A stretch of DNA of 64,000 nt from Palsa-1447 sp964414785 (GCA_964414785.1 CAYPXZ010000017.1:11805-75804); one strand, 5' to 3'. Shown: positions 34,597-44,099, counted from the first letter of the stretch. Numbers and translations are program-made. Notes: generated by a model from the letters alone, not told the origin.

Positions 34597-34630
34597 TTGA
34601 CGTCATGACGTTACCGTTGGTGCGTCATGA
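34597..34630 (+). promoter_or_regulatory. Likely promoter/operator of the CopG-RelE module
   Basis: A TTGACG hexamer overlaps the palindrome TGACGTCA (34598-34605). The octamer CGTCATGA occurs at 34601-34608 and again at 34623-34630, 22 bases apart (two helical turns), the second copy covering the antitoxin start codon. Suggests autorepression by the ribbon-helix-helix antitoxin. Confidence 0.45.
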
Positions 34631-34848
34631 AACGCGCGACCATATATTTTGATGACGGCCTGCATAGGGCGCTTAAGATTAAGGCGTTCGAGGGCGATCT
34701 GAGCATTTCCCACCTCGTGAATGTTGCGGTGAGAGATTCTTTGGAGGACGACCTCGAGGACCTGAAAGCAATTGAAACCCGGAAGAAGGAGAAGCCCGTC
34801 ACCTATTCGTCCTTCTTGAAGGAGCTGAAAAGCCGTGGGAAGATATGA
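34627..34848 (+). CDS. CopG-type ribbon-helix-helix antitoxin
   Basis: 73 residues: MKRATIYFDDGLHRALKIKAFEGDLSISHLVNVAVRDSLEDDLEDL, the strand plus two helices of the ribbon-helix-helix fold, then a charged tail (KKEKPVTYSSFLKELKSRGKI) that should wrap the toxin. Overlaps the toxin gene by 14 bases. Clearly less GC-rich than surrounding genes. Antitoxin and autorepressor. Confidence 0.85.
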   Translation: MKRATIYFDDGLHRALKIKAFEGDLSISHLVNVAVRDSLEDDLEDLKAIETRKKEKPVTYSSFLKELKSRGKI

Positions 34849-35098
34849 GGTATTGATCCTCCCTTCCTTAAAGAAGGATATTAAGGGAATCCCGAACTCG
34901 GATCTCCGTCGGATCACCGAAAAGATTTCCGCGCTCCAGATCGATCCCAGACCCATGGGTTGCGTCAAACTCCCGGGACGGGATTACTACCGGATAAGGC
35001 AACGCGACTACAGGATCGTCTACGAGATTAAGGATTCCGTGCTCATCGTCGCGGTAATCAAGGTCGGACACCGCGGGGATGTCTATCGTCAGGTTTGA
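34835..35098 (+). CDS. RelE/ParE-type toxin
   Basis: 87 residues from GTG at 34835: MGRYEVLILPSLKKDIKGIP ... PMGCVKLPGRDYYRIRQRDYRIVYEIKDSVLIVAVIKVGHRGDVYRQV. This is the RelE core with the basic residues of mRNA-cleaving members (R-x-R-x-x-DYRIVY, KVGHRGDVYR). Its translation is coupled to the antitoxin by a 14-base overlap. Intact, so the module is probably functional. Confidence 0.88.
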   Translation: MGRYEVLILPSLKKDIKGIPNSDLRRITEKISALQIDPRPMGCVKLPGRDYYRIRQRDYRIVYEIKDSVLIVAVIKVGHRGDVYRQV

Positions 35099-35134
35099 AG
35101 CGGAGCGAGTTCGGCGCGCGAGGTCGGGATTTCC

Positions 35135-38100
35135 ATGCAGACTGCCGCGCTTGACCCTTTCAGGTGCGAGGGCAAGCTCCCCCATGGTCCCAGCTATTGC
35201 GCTCATACAGTAACGCCGATCTCACGATTGCCGATATCTGAAAAAGCACACTGGGCCCGTGTCGGAACCGCCGGCCCCAAGAATCGCGAATCCCCGGGTC
35301 CGCTCCGTGCGCGCAGATTGAGAGACCGGGCGGTAGTTGCGCTTCTCCTGCTCGCGTCTCCCTTGTCCGTGCAGGCGTCGAGCCAGCTCATGGACCCTGC
35401 GCCGAACGGCCGCGTCGAGGCGGGCGCACCCCCGTTCGTCATACTCGGACAGGAGGCGCTCGGACTCGACTCGGCCCCCACGGACATCCACATGATGCCG
35501 GACGGTCGGCTCCTCGTGGTGACACTGGGGCAGCTGGTCCTTGGCGACGGCGTCCGGTGGGAGGCGATTCCCCGGCAGCAAAGCGAGATGGCCCTTCCAG
35601 GCTGCGCGGTCGACGCGGACGGACAGATCTATTTCGGCTCGAAGGGGGGATTCGCCCGGGTCGTCTTCGACGACAACGGGCAGTGGCACACGCAATTCGT
35701 GGCACCGTGGCCCGCTAAAGAGGGGCGCGACCGCCCTGTGCCCCTGAGGATGATCGAGGCCGGCGACGACTGGCTCTGGCACAGCGAGAGCGGTTCCGTC
35801 ATCTCCTGGCGGCCCGGCCGCGAGGCGCGTGCCCTTGGCGCGGCCGAGTCGATCGGGGGCATTTTCACATTCCGGGGCGCCATGTACATCAGCGACCTGA
35901 GCGACGGGCACTTGGTCCGGGAGAAGGACGGGGCCATCCAGAATGTTTTCGCTCCTGACCAGGTCACCTCGAAGAACACGATCACTTCCAGCATCCCCTT
36001 CGGCGAGAAGCTGATGCTTGTCGGCACCGAGGGCCGCGGGCTGCAGCTGTTCGATGGCCAGAAAATGAGACCCTTCCGAACGCGTGGCATCCTCTCGGGC
36101 GACGGGAGGATCAACGACCTGTGCGCCCTGGACAAGGGCTTCTATGTCGCCGCGATCGAGAACACGGGCGTCGTCTTCTTCGACCGGACGGGCCGCGCCG
36201 TGCAGACACTCGAAAGCAGCCTCGACCAGCGCCTCGCGCACGTTAAGCGCCTGCTCCCCGCCCAGGGCGGCTCAGTCTGGGGCCTCGTCGACGATGGGGT
36301 CCTGCGGATCGAGTTCCCCGCCAGGGTCTCCAACTTTGAGCCGTTGATCGGGGTGGGGGTCGCAAGCCCGACGGTCCACCGGGTCGACGGGGACCTCTGG
36401 ATCTGCAGCTCGGAGAAGATGCTGCGCGGGGTCTACGACGAGGATGGACGCCTGGCCCGCCTGGTGGTCGACACGCCCCCCGGGCGCTTTGTCTCAAGCT
36501 TCTCGTCGCTGCCGGGAAGGCCCGTCGCCGGGACCGAGCGCGGCGCATTCTTTCGCGCGGGCGCGGCCTGGACCCCCTTCGCCCAGGAGACAATGGACCT
36601 GCGGGTCCTCTCCCCCACGCCCGTCGACGGCCGCTACCTCTACGGGGCCGTCGGCGAGATCGGGTGGATGCGCCCCACGGACGCGGGATTCGATCTCGAG
36701 CGGATACCCGCCCCGAACCTGGCGCACATCCATTCCTCGATCGTGGACGGGCAGGGCCGCGTCTGGCTGGAGCTCGGCGCAGGGCGCGTTGGGCTCGTCA
36801 CCCTGACCGGCGGCGTCCCCTCACTCGAGCTCTTCTCGGGGAGGGACGGCCTTCCCAACAGCTGGGTGAGGGCCTTTGAGATCGACGGCGTCGCCAACTT
36901 CAACGTGGCGAACCAGTGGTTGCGCTTTGACGAGCCCACGCGCCAGTTCGTTCCCGACGCCGCCTTCGCGCGGCTTGTCTCGGGACTCGATGACTGCAAC
37001 GGCCGCCCCATGGGCGACGGTCTCGGGCGCCTGTGGTTCACGGCCAAGCCCGGACCCCAGGTGCTCCAGGAGAAGGGCGGCGTCCTGAGCAACCTGAACG
37101 AGAGGATGCCCGCGGGGCTGCAGCCGTGGACGTATGTTCCCGAGGCGGGCGGGGTCGTCTGGATGATCGGCGACCGCAGGCTTTCCCGGTACGACCCGGC
37201 GATGCCGGCCGCGCCGCCGGCCCCGCTCCGGGCGCTCATCACGCGCGTCACGTTCCCCGGAACCAACCGCACCGTGTTCAACGCCGCGGGCACCCTCCCC
37301 TCGCTCAGCTACGCCGAGAACTCGCTCGCCGTGCATTTTGTCGCGCCGGGCCACCCGTTCGGCGAGCCGGTCTCGTTCGAGGTCAGGGTTGAGGGCGCCG
37401 GGGCGGGACTGAGCGGCGTCGGGGGCAGCGGCTCGGCCGTCTTCGACCGCCTGAAGGAGGGCCGCTACGTCCTGCACGTCATCCCCCGATCCGGCAACCT
37501 CCTCGGTCAGGAGGCGACCCTCGGCTTCACGATCAGGCCCCCCTGGTACCGCACGCCCGTGGCGTTCGCACTCTACGCGGCGTCGGTCCTCGGCGTCTTC
37601 GGTCTGTCGGTCTGGCTCGTCGGCCTCTTTCACCGCCGCGAGAACGCGCGCCTGGAGAGGCTTGTGGCCGAGCGCACGGCGAAGCTCCAGGCAAGCGAGG
37701 CGGGGGTTCAGGCGAGCTATGACCTCCTGCGCTCCGTGATCGAGGCCACGACGGACTCGATCTTCGTCAAGGACGTGGCCGGGCGCTTCAGGATAATCAA
37801 TTCCGCCGGAGCCAGGGCCTACGGGCGGCCCGCCTCCGAGATCATCGGGCGCTCCGACGCCGAGCTGAGCTCCCCCGAGGCCGCGCAAAGGCTGCGGACG
37901 GTCGACGAGCGCGTGATTTCGAGCGGGGAGGCCCAGACGCAGGAGGAGTTCCTTACGGTCGCCGGCCAGCCCCGCGCGTATTTCGCGGCGAAGTCGCCGC
38001 TGCGCGACGCGAACGGCAAGATCATCGGGCTGGTCGGGGTCTCCCGCGACATCACGGAGCGCAAGCTCGCCGACATGGCCCTTCGCAAGAGCGAGGGGCG

Positions 38101-39613
38101 CCTGCAGCTCGAATTCGAGCTGATGCCGATAGCCTGCATCGTCTGGGGGCCGGACCACCGCGTGCAGAAGTGGAACCCCTCGGCCGAGCGCATCTTCGGC
38201 TACACGCCCGATGAGACCCTGGGTAAGGGGGCCGAGGACTTGATCGTGCCGAAGGGCGCCCCCGGCACCGGCGAGGCGTTCTGGATGCCGGGCGCCGCGC
38301 CGGGAAGGGGCGCCCACCACACCACCCGCAACGCGACCAAGTCCGGCAAGGTCATCTGGTGCGAGTGGACGAACGCCGCCCTAACCGACGACAGCGGGGC
38401 CCTCCTCGGCGTCATGTCGATGGTGGAGGACGTCACCGGGCGCAAGGCCCTCGAGGAGCAGCTGCGCCAGGCCCAGAAGATGGAGGTCATCGGCACCCTC
38501 GCCGGGGGCGTCGCCCACGACTTCAACAACATCCTGACCGCGATGATGCTCAGCCTGGGCGAGTTGAGGCAGTCGGCGGTGCCGGAGGCCGCGAGGTCCC
38601 AGTTGGACGACCTCCAGTCCATGACCCGGCGCGCCGCCAACCTCACGCGGCAACTGCTCGTCTTCGCTCGCAAGCAGGTGATGCAGTTCAACACCTTGAA
38701 CCTCAACGTGGTCGTCGGCGAGGTCATGAAGATGCTCGGGCGCCTCCTCGGCGAGCAGGTGACGGTGCGGATGCAGTCGGATGCCACGGACGCCTGGGTG
38801 GAGGCCGACCCGGGGATGCTCGACCAGATGGTCATGAACCTGTGTGTGAACGCGCGCGATGCCATGCCCGAGGGCGGCACGCTGACGCTCGCCATCACCC
38901 TCGTGGAGTTCGACGCCGAGGGCGCAAGGGCCCGCCAGGAGGCCAGGCCGGGGCGTTTCGCATGCCTGCGGGTCACGGACACCGGGATCGGCATGAGCCC
39001 CGAGGTCATGGAGCAGATCTTCGAGCCGTTCTTCACGACGAAGGGTGTCGGCCAGGGCACGGGCCTCGGGCTCTCCTCGGTGTACGGCATCGTCCACCAG
39101 CACCGGGGCTGGATCGAGGTCGAAAGCGCGGTCGGCAGGGGCACGACGTTCCGGATCTACCTTCCCTGCGCCGCGGGCCCCTCCGCGCCGGGTGTGCGCG
39201 CCCCGGCCGCCGCCCAGGCCATGCGCGGCACGGAAACCATCCTCCTGGTCGAGGACGAGGAGGTCGTGCGCAAGGTCGCCACGAAGATGCTGGAGCGCCT
39301 GGGCTACCGCCTCCTCGTGGCCGTCGACACCCCGAGCGCGATGCGCCTGTGGGAGGAGCACTCCGCAAGGGTCGACCTCCTGCTCTCGGACATGGTCATG
39401 CCAAACGGCATGACCGGACTGCGGCTCGGGGAGACCCTGAGGCAGTCGAAGCCCGGGCTCAGGATCATCCTGATGAGCGGCTACAGCGCGGAGATCCTCA
39501 AGGCCAAGGAGCGCTGGGGCGCCAACGTCGGGTTCCTGGCGAAGCCGTTTGGATCGGACGACCTGGCAAGGACGGTCCGGCAAAGCCTCGACGGCGCCGC
39601 GGGGCCGGCCTAG
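35135..39613 (+). CDS. Hybrid histidine kinase with periplasmic two-component propeller
   Basis: Up to 1492 residues. After a signal/anchor (RDRAVVALLLLASPLSVQA) there is a long extracytoplasmic propeller region (to about 700), a Y_Y_Y-like domain, a membrane helix (about 806-832), two PAS domains (about 867-975, 988-1100), HisKA with GGVAHDFNN (His1128), HATPase (GTGLGLSSVYGI), and a C-terminal receiver (TILLVEDEE, SDMVMPNG with Asp1419, FLAKPFG). Senses a signal outside and passes phosphate to a downstream HPt. A TTG start at 35318, just before the signal-like stretch, may be the true start. No partner regulator is next to it. 3' end abuts a perfect hairpin. Confidence 0.9.
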   Translation: MQTAALDPFRCEGKLPHGPSYCAHTVTPISRLPISEKAHWARVGTAGPKNRESPGPLRARRLRDRAVVALLLLASPLSVQASSQLMDPAPNGRVEAGAPPFVILGQEALGLDSAPTDIHMMPDGRLLVVTLGQLVLGDGVRWEAIPRQQSEMALPGCAVDADGQIYFGSKGGFARVVFDDNGQWHTQFVAPWPAKEGRDRPVPLRMIEAGDDWLWHSESGSVISWRPGREARALGAAESIGGIFTFRGAMYISDLSDGHLVREKDGAIQNVFAPDQVTSKNTITSSIPFGEKLMLVGTEGRGLQLFDGQKMRPFRTRGILSGDGRINDLCALDKGFYVAAIENTGVVFFDRTGRAVQTLESSLDQRLAHVKRLLPAQGGSVWGLVDDGVLRIEFPARVSNFEPLIGVGVASPTVHRVDGDLWICSSEKMLRGVYDEDGRLARLVVDTPPGRFVSSFSSLPGRPVAGTERGAFFRAGAAWTPFAQETMDLRVLSPTPVDGRYLYGAVGEIGWMRPTDAGFDLERIPAPNLAHIHSSIVDGQGRVWLELGAGRVGLVTLTGGVPSLELFSGRDGLPNSWVRAFEIDGVANFNVANQWLRFDEPTRQFVPDAAFARLVSGLDDCNGRPMGDGLGRLWFTAKPGPQVLQEKGGVLSNLNERMPAGLQPWTYVPEAGGVVWMIGDRRLSRYDPAMPAAPPAPLRALITRVTFPGTNRTVFNAAGTLPSLSYAENSLAVHFVAPGHPFGEPVSFEVRVEGAGAGLSGVGGSGSAVFDRLKEGRYVLHVIPRSGNLLGQEATLGFTIRPPWYRTPVAFALYAASVLGVFGLSVWLVGLFHRRENARLERLVAERTAKLQASEAGVQASYDLLRSVIEATTDSIFVKDVAGRFRIINSAGARAYGRPASEIIGRSDAELSSPEAAQRLRTVDERVISSGEAQTQEEFLTVAGQPRAYFAAKSPLRDANGKIIGLVGVSRDITERKLADMALRKSEGRLQLEFELMPIACIVWGPDHRVQKWNPSAERIFGYTPDETLGKGAEDLIVPKGAPGTGEAFWMPGAAPGRGAHHTTRNATKSGKVIWCEWTNAALTDDSGALLGVMSMVEDVTGRKALEEQLRQAQKMEVIGTLAGGVAHDFNNILTAMMLSLGELRQSAVPEAARSQLDDLQSMTRRAANLTRQLLVFARKQVMQFNTLNLNVVVGEVMKMLGRLLGEQVTVRMQSDATDAWVEADPGMLDQMVMNLCVNARDAMPEGGTLTLAITLVEFDAEGARARQEARPGRFACLRVTDTGIGMSPEVMEQIFEPFFTTKGVGQGTGLGLSSVYGIVHQHRGWIEVESAVGRGTTFRIYLPCAAGPSAPGVRAPAAAQAMRGTETILLVEDEEVVRKVATKMLERLGYRLLVAVDTPSAMRLWEEHSARVDLLLSDMVMPNGMTGLRLGETLRQSKPGLRIILMSGYSAEILKAKERWGANVGFLAKPFGSDDLARTVRQSLDGAAGPA

Positions 39614-39616
39614 CGG

Positions 39617-39637
39617 CCCGGGGCGTCCCGCCCCGGG
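39617..39637 (+). terminator. Nine-base-pair hairpin between converging genes
   Basis: Perfect inverted repeat CCCGGGGCG-TCC-CGCCCCGGG, fitting exactly between the kinase stop (39611-39613) and the oxidoreductase stop (39638-39640). No T-tract, so probably a two-way terminator or pause. Confidence 0.55.
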
Positions 39638-40771
39638 TCACGCCCTAACGTCCACCCGCCCGCGGCTCCTCGCCGCCGCATAGATGGCCTCCACGATCGC
39701 CATGTCGCGCCGGCCCATCTCGCCGGGGGCGAGCGAGGGCCGCCCCTCGAGCAGTTCTGCGGCCATCCCGTCCAGCTGCACCACCTGGTGGTTCACCTTG
39801 GGCCGCTCCACGCTCCCGCGCGACGTCGTGAGGAAGGGCTCCTCGTAGTAGAAGGCCGGATCCTCGAGCTGCGCCCAGCCATGGTCCGCCTCCGCGCGGA
39901 AGTTCGATACCTGCTCCGCGTAGCTTGCGCGGCAGCGGGCCTGCGCCCCGTCCGCGAACTCCATCGTCCACTCGATCGACTCCTCGACCTCGGAGAAGAC
40001 CTCGGGAAGCGTCACGGGGCCGAACCTCGCCGTGACGGAGACCGGCGCGGCCTCCGCCTTGGCCATGCAGGCGGCCTGCACCACGTAGACGCCCATGTCC
40101 ATCAGCGGGCCCCCGCCCGCCAGGCGCCTGTCGAGGCGCCAGTCGGTCCTGGCCCTCGAGGAGGAGCCCATCTCGAAGCCGTTGGCCCCCGCCATGCGCA
40201 TGAAGGGGCCGAAGACCCTCTCCCTGGCGAGCCGTGCGAACTCGGCGTGGTGGGGCTCGTAGTGGAGCCGGTAGCCCACGGTCAGCCGGACGCCGGCATC
40301 GCGGCACGCCGAGATGATCGAGTCGCAGTCGGCGACCGAGGTCGCCATCGGCTTCTCGCAGATGACGTGCTTGCCGGCCTTGGCGGCCGCGATGCAGTTC
40401 TCGGCGTGCACGCTGTTCGGCGTCACGACGTAGATGACGTCGATGTCGCGGTTGCCGGCCATCCGCTCCATCGAGTCGTACCCGAAGATGTTCGCCTCGG
40501 GAAAGCCGTAGTCGCGCGCCCATTTCTCCCCCTTGACGCGGTCCCCGGTCACAACCCCCGAGAGCCGGCAGAGAGCGGTCTTTCGAAGCGCGGGCCCAAG
40601 CTGGTACGTCGAATACCGGCCGAGCCCGACGAGCGCGACGCCGAGCTTCCTGCGGGGGGGCGCGTCCGAGGCGCGCGACCGAATCGGGGCGGCAAGCAGC
40701 GCCGCTGCCGCCGAGAGCTGGCCCAGGAACGCGCGGCGCGACACGGGACTTTCCGAATGCGGGGTTTTCAT
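39638..40771 (-). CDS. Gfo/Idh/MocA-family oxidoreductase, Tat-exported
   Basis: 377 residues from ATG at 40771. N-terminus has a twin-arginine signal SRRAFLGQLSAAAALLAAP. Then a Rossmann fold GVALVGLGRYSTYQLGPAL, the signature GKHVICEKPMATSV, and YRLHYEPHHAEF. NAD(P)-dependent, usually acting on sugars or their derivatives; Tat export keeps the folded cofactor-loaded enzyme. Fits with the secreted glycosidases in the window. Leftward, convergent with the kinase. The gene is on its own. Confidence 0.9.
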   Translation of the reverse strand: MKTPHSESPVSRRAFLGQLSAAAALLAAPIRSRASDAPPRRKLGVALVGLGRYSTYQLGPALRKTALCRLSGVVTGDRVKGEKWARDYGFPEANIFGYDSMERMAGNRDIDVIYVVTPNSVHAENCIAAAKAGKHVICEKPMATSVADCDSIISACRDAGVRLTVGYRLHYEPHHAEFARLARERVFGPFMRMAGANGFEMGSSSRARTDWRLDRRLAGGGPLMDMGVYVVQAACMAKAEAAPVSVTARFGPVTLPEVFSEVEESIEWTMEFADGAQARCRASYAEQVSNFRAEADHGWAQLEDPAFYYEEPFLTTSRGSVERPKVNHQVVQLDGMAAELLEGRPSLAPGEMGRRDMAIVEAIYAAARSRGRVDVRA

Positions 40772-40848
40772 GGTGGAAACGATTGAAGCTCTGGATCTGC
40801 GGCCCTCTCCGGGATCGTCAAAGAAAATGGCCTGCCGCCGCCCGGGCC

Positions 40849-41310
40849 CTAGGACCCTATGATGCTCGAGTCCAGGTGCTGGATGATGAGCTCCTGCACG
40901 GTCGCCAGGAAAAGGTAGCACATGAAGGCCTTCCTGACCGGCTCCTCGAGCCCGGTCATGTCGATCTCCCCCGTCTCGAGGGCCTCGTCGCTGAGCGACT
41001 TCAGCCGCCGCTCGCGCAGCTGCAGGCGGAAGGCGGTGCAGGCCCTGACGATCGGCTCGGCGTTCACCTCGTCGAAGGCGACGACGCCTTCCGTGAAAAA
41101 CTGGGCGTCAAAGAGGGAGAGGAGCGCCCGCTGGTCCTGGTTCTGCCCCTCGAGCAGCTCGTTGATCCAGGCCCCCCGGAAATCCTGGTCCAGGTCGTGG
41201 AGGGCCTGGGGCGCGGCGAGCGACTTGTTGAGCTCAGACGACAGCTCCCGGATCACGTCCAAGAGCGGCGCCACGACCGGCAGGCTAAGCTTCACCTCAA
41301 CGCGCTTCAT
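40849..41310 (-). CDS. Protein of unknown function coupled to ClpS
   Basis: 153 residues, all-helical in appearance: MKRVEVKLSLPVVAPLLDVIRELSSELNKSL ... IPDFRGAWI-like core, INELLEGQNQDQRALLSLFDAQFFTEGVVAFDE, ending QELIIQHLDSSIIGS. It overlaps clpS by 14 bases and is transcribed after it. In actinobacteria a different small protein (DUF2017) follows clpS; whether this is a relative cannot be decided by eye. Probably linked to protein turnover by position alone. Confidence 0.6.
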   Translation of the reverse strand: MKRVEVKLSLPVVAPLLDVIRELSSELNKSLAAPQALHDLDQDFRGAWINELLEGQNQDQRALLSLFDAQFFTEGVVAFDEVNAEPIVRACTAFRLQLRERRLKSLSDEALETGEIDMTGLEEPVRKAFMCYLFLATVQELIIQHLDSSIIGS

Positions 41311-41596
41311 CGGACTCGAGGACCGCGGTCAGGTGCCACTGCTGGAGCGCGAAGACGTGCGCCTCGGCCGTCTCGCGGACGCCGACCCACACGACCGAGC
41401 GCCCGAGCTCGTGGACCTCGAGCATGTGCTTGCGGGCCTTGGTCTCGTCGAACCCCAGGACCTTCTTGAAGACCATGACCACGTAGGACATCAGGTTCAC
41501 CGGGTCGTTCAGGACGACGACCCGCCAGGAATTCTCCACCTGAAGCTCCGCCGAAGCCCGGGTCTCCGTGCGCGTGTGGGAACGGGACTCAGGCAC
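41297..41596 (-). CDS. clpS: ATP-dependent Clp protease adaptor ClpS
   Basis: 99 residues. Contains the ClpS core WRVVVLNDPVNLMSYVVMVFKKVLGFDETKARKHMLEVHELGRSVVWVG, with the NDP/NL and the pocket for N-degron residues. It presents N-end-rule substrates to ClpAP. Lies 27 bases after proS and overlaps the unknown gene by 14 bases. No clpA or clpP in the window. Confidence 0.93.
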   Translation of the reverse strand: MPESRSHTRTETRASAELQVENSWRVVVLNDPVNLMSYVVMVFKKVLGFDETKARKHMLEVHELGRSVVWVGVRETAEAHVFALQQWHLTAVLESDEAR

Positions 41597-41622
41597 GAAT
41601 TTTGGGGCCTCCGGGCCCCCGC

Positions 41623-43380
41623 TCAGGCTTTCTCGCGGACAACCGCTTCAACCTTGGCTTCCGATTCATTGAGAGGGATCTTGAGCGATTCCTTGGCCCC
41701 ACGCCACTTCAATTCGACGACGCCCTCCTTGATCCCGCGGCCCCCGACGGTGATGCGAAGCGGAATCCCGATCAGGTCCGCGTCCTTGAACTTGACGCCG
41801 GGCCTCTCGGCCCGGTCGTCGACGAGGACGTCCGCCCCGGCCCTTCCCGCCGCGGCCGCCAGCCTCGCGGCGATCAGGGTCGCCTCCGCGTCCTGGGGGT
41901 CCAGCAGGCACACGAGGACCTGGAACGGGGCGATGGCCCAGGGCCAGATGATCCCGTCCGCGTCGTGGCTCTGCTCGATGACCGCCTGGAGCGTGCGGCT
42001 GATCCCGATCCCGTAGCAGCCCATGATGAAGAGGTGCTTCTCCTTCTTGTCGTCGGTGTAGCCGGCGTCGATCCGCTCCGAGTACTTTGTCCCGAGCTTG
42101 AAGATGTGCCCGACCTCGATCCCCCGCTTGACCAGGAGGGGCCTGCCCCCGACGGGGTCGGGCTCGCCGGCCTGGACGCGCCGGAAGTCCCCGAACTTCG
42201 TGATCTCGAGGTCCCTGGAGACGTTCACGTTGCGGATGTGGAAGCCGTCGCGGTTGGCGCCGGTGGTCCCGTTGCCGACGAGCCGGATGGCGTGGTCGGC
42301 GTAGATCCCGGCAAGCTTCGGCAGGTCCCTGATCGTCCCTTTGACGGTGCCCAGGCTCCCGGGCTTCGCACCCATGACGGGCTCGATCTCCTCCGGGGTC
42401 GCTGGCCTTACGAGCGTGAACCCGAGGGAGCCGAGCTTGGCCTCCTCCAGTTCGTCGCAGCCGCGCAGGACGACCGCGAAGGGCTTGCCGTCGCCGATCA
42501 TGACGAGCGTCTTGAACTGCCTGTCGGCGGCGACGCCGTAGGGCGCTGCCTCGAGTGCAGCGATGGTCACGACGCCCGGGGTTGCGAACTGCTCAAGCGC
42601 CCCGGCCGGGGCCGCGTCGGCCAGGCCCTCGGGAACGAGGGCGCTGCGGGCCTTCTCGCGGTTCGCGGCGTAGCCGCTCTCCTCGTTGTAGAAGAGGTCG
42701 TTGTCGCCCACCTCGGCGGGAATCATGAACTCGTGCGAGAAGCTTCCGCCCATGACCCCCGTGTCGGCCTCGACCGAGATCGCGTGGGTGCCGATCCTCT
42801 TGAAGAACGACTCGTAGGCCGCCTTCATCGCCATGTAGCTGCGGACGGCGCCTTCATCGTCGGCGTCGAAGGAGTACGCGTCCATCATGACGAACTCCCG
42901 AGCGCGCATGAGGCCGTACCTCGGCCGGATCTCGTTTCGGAACTTGGTCCCGATCTGGAAGAAGCTCTTCGGCAGGTCGCGGTAGCTGGTGATCTCGCCC
43001 TTGATGAGCGGCGTGATGACCTCCTCGTGGGTGGGACCGAGCACGAACTCGGGCTCCCTAGGCGCGCGCTTGCCGTCCCCGGCGCTGTCCGCCCGGAACA
43101 TGATCTCGCGCACCGGGCCCCACCTCGGGCCGTCGGCCCAGAACTCGGCCGGGTGGATATGGGGCATCGACAGCTCGATCGCCCCCGCCTGCTCCATCTC
43201 CTCGCGGCAGATCCGGGAGATCTTCTGCATCACGCGGTGCCCCAGCGGAAGGTAGGTGTAGAGGCCCCCGCCGAGCTTGCGGACAAGGCCGGCGCGGATC
43301 AGGAGCTTGTGCGAGGCGATCTCGGCGTCGGCAGGGCTTTCCTTCAGCGTGGGTATAAAGTAGCGCGACCAGAATTTCAT
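41623..43380 (-). CDS. proS: Prolyl-tRNA synthetase (bacterial type)
   Basis: 585 residues from MKFWSRYFIPTLKESPADAE at 43380. Class II motifs: GGLYTYLPLGHRVMQKISRI, motif 2 (FFQIGTKFRNEIRPRYGLMRAREFVMMD), and motif 3 (MGCYGIGISRTLQAVIEQ). Contains the long insertion (editing) domain of bacterial enzymes and a C-terminal anticodon-binding domain. Charges tRNA-Pro. First of a leftward group with clpS and the next gene. Confidence 0.97.
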   Translation of the reverse strand: MKFWSRYFIPTLKESPADAEIASHKLLIRAGLVRKLGGGLYTYLPLGHRVMQKISRICREEMEQAGAIELSMPHIHPAEFWADGPRWGPVREIMFRADSAGDGKRAPREPEFVLGPTHEEVITPLIKGEITSYRDLPKSFFQIGTKFRNEIRPRYGLMRAREFVMMDAYSFDADDEGAVRSYMAMKAAYESFFKRIGTHAISVEADTGVMGGSFSHEFMIPAEVGDNDLFYNEESGYAANREKARSALVPEGLADAAPAGALEQFATPGVVTIAALEAAPYGVAADRQFKTLVMIGDGKPFAVVLRGCDELEEAKLGSLGFTLVRPATPEEIEPVMGAKPGSLGTVKGTIRDLPKLAGIYADHAIRLVGNGTTGANRDGFHIRNVNVSRDLEITKFGDFRRVQAGEPDPVGGRPLLVKRGIEVGHIFKLGTKYSERIDAGYTDDKKEKHLFIMGCYGIGISRTLQAVIEQSHDADGIIWPWAIAPFQVLVCLLDPQDAEATLIAARLAAAAGRAGADVLVDDRAERPGVKFKDADLIGIPLRITVGGRGIKEGVVELKWRGAKESLKIPLNESEAKVEAVVREKA

Positions 43381-43477
43381 GTGAGCGGGACAGCCAAGAA
43401 AGGGAGGGCTCGATTGGCAACACGCGAAAACGTTTGTTGCCAATTGCCCGCGACCGAATTGGCCTTCACGGGAACCT

Positions 43478-44089
43478 ATGACCGCCGCCCGAAAGGACCG
43501 CAAACCCTGGCCCATGAAGTGGATCGTGGTCGCAATCGTCGTTTTCATCCCGCTCTACACCTACCTGACCCTGCACTTCCGCAGGCCCGGGCCGGCCTTC
43601 CGGCCCTACCAGGACATGCGCGACCGGGCGGACGTGATCCGGCTCCTGAAGGCGGGCTACCACCGGGTCTCGATCGAGGCCAGCCGGCCCGCCGAGGCCA
43701 TCCCCCCTTCGGGGGTCGCGACCTCGCCCGCCCCGGGCGGCCTGCCCGAGGAGCTGCGCAAGACGCTCGTCGAGACCCCCCTCCTGCCCCTTGAGATCGA
43801 CTCCGTCTCGGCGGCGCCGACCGCGGTCTCGGGGATCGACTACCCCATCGGCCTGGCGTACACGATCCCGGACAACAAGCGGCAGCTCTCGGGGGCCCAC
43901 CTCTATGAGCGCGAGGGCGAGATCGTGATTGTCGCGGACTTCGAGCGCCTGGACTCGGGCCTCCTGGCGAGGACCCGCGACGGGACGGCGCTCCTGCAGG
44001 TCCCTCCCGGAAGCCTGAAGCCCGGCAAGTACCGGGTCGTCCTCGTCGGTGAGCGCGCCTCGCGCTCGTGGACGCTCACGGTGCGTTAG
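43478..44089 (+). CDS. Membrane-anchored protein of unknown function
   Basis: 203 residues with one N-terminal membrane helix (WIVVAIVVFIPLYTYLTL) and an external part that looks beta-rich (AVSGIDYPIGLAYTIPDNKRQLSGAHLY ... LQVPPGSLKPGKYRVVLVG). The C-terminal segment resembles an Ig-like or CHRD-type strand arrangement without a clear family. Followed after 10 bases by the TonB-domain gene on the same strand. Divergent from proS. Confidence 0.55.
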   Translation: MTAARKDRKPWPMKWIVVAIVVFIPLYTYLTLHFRRPGPAFRPYQDMRDRADVIRLLKAGYHRVSIEASRPAEAIPPSGVATSPAPGGLPEELRKTLVETPLLPLEIDSVSAAPTAVSGIDYPIGLAYTIPDNKRQLSGAHLYEREGEIVIVADFERLDSGLLARTRDGTALLQVPPGSLKPGKYRVVLVGERASRSWTLTVR

Positions 44090-44099
44090 CGCCGGACCC

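Noticed and set aside
36821..38320. Leftward frame inside the histidine kinase
   Set aside because: The kinase frame carries PAS domains and the Y_Y_Y-like domain here; the reverse frame does not.
41602..43794. Rightward 730-residue frame opposite proS
   Set aside because: Opposite the well-supported proS gene and without any family motif.
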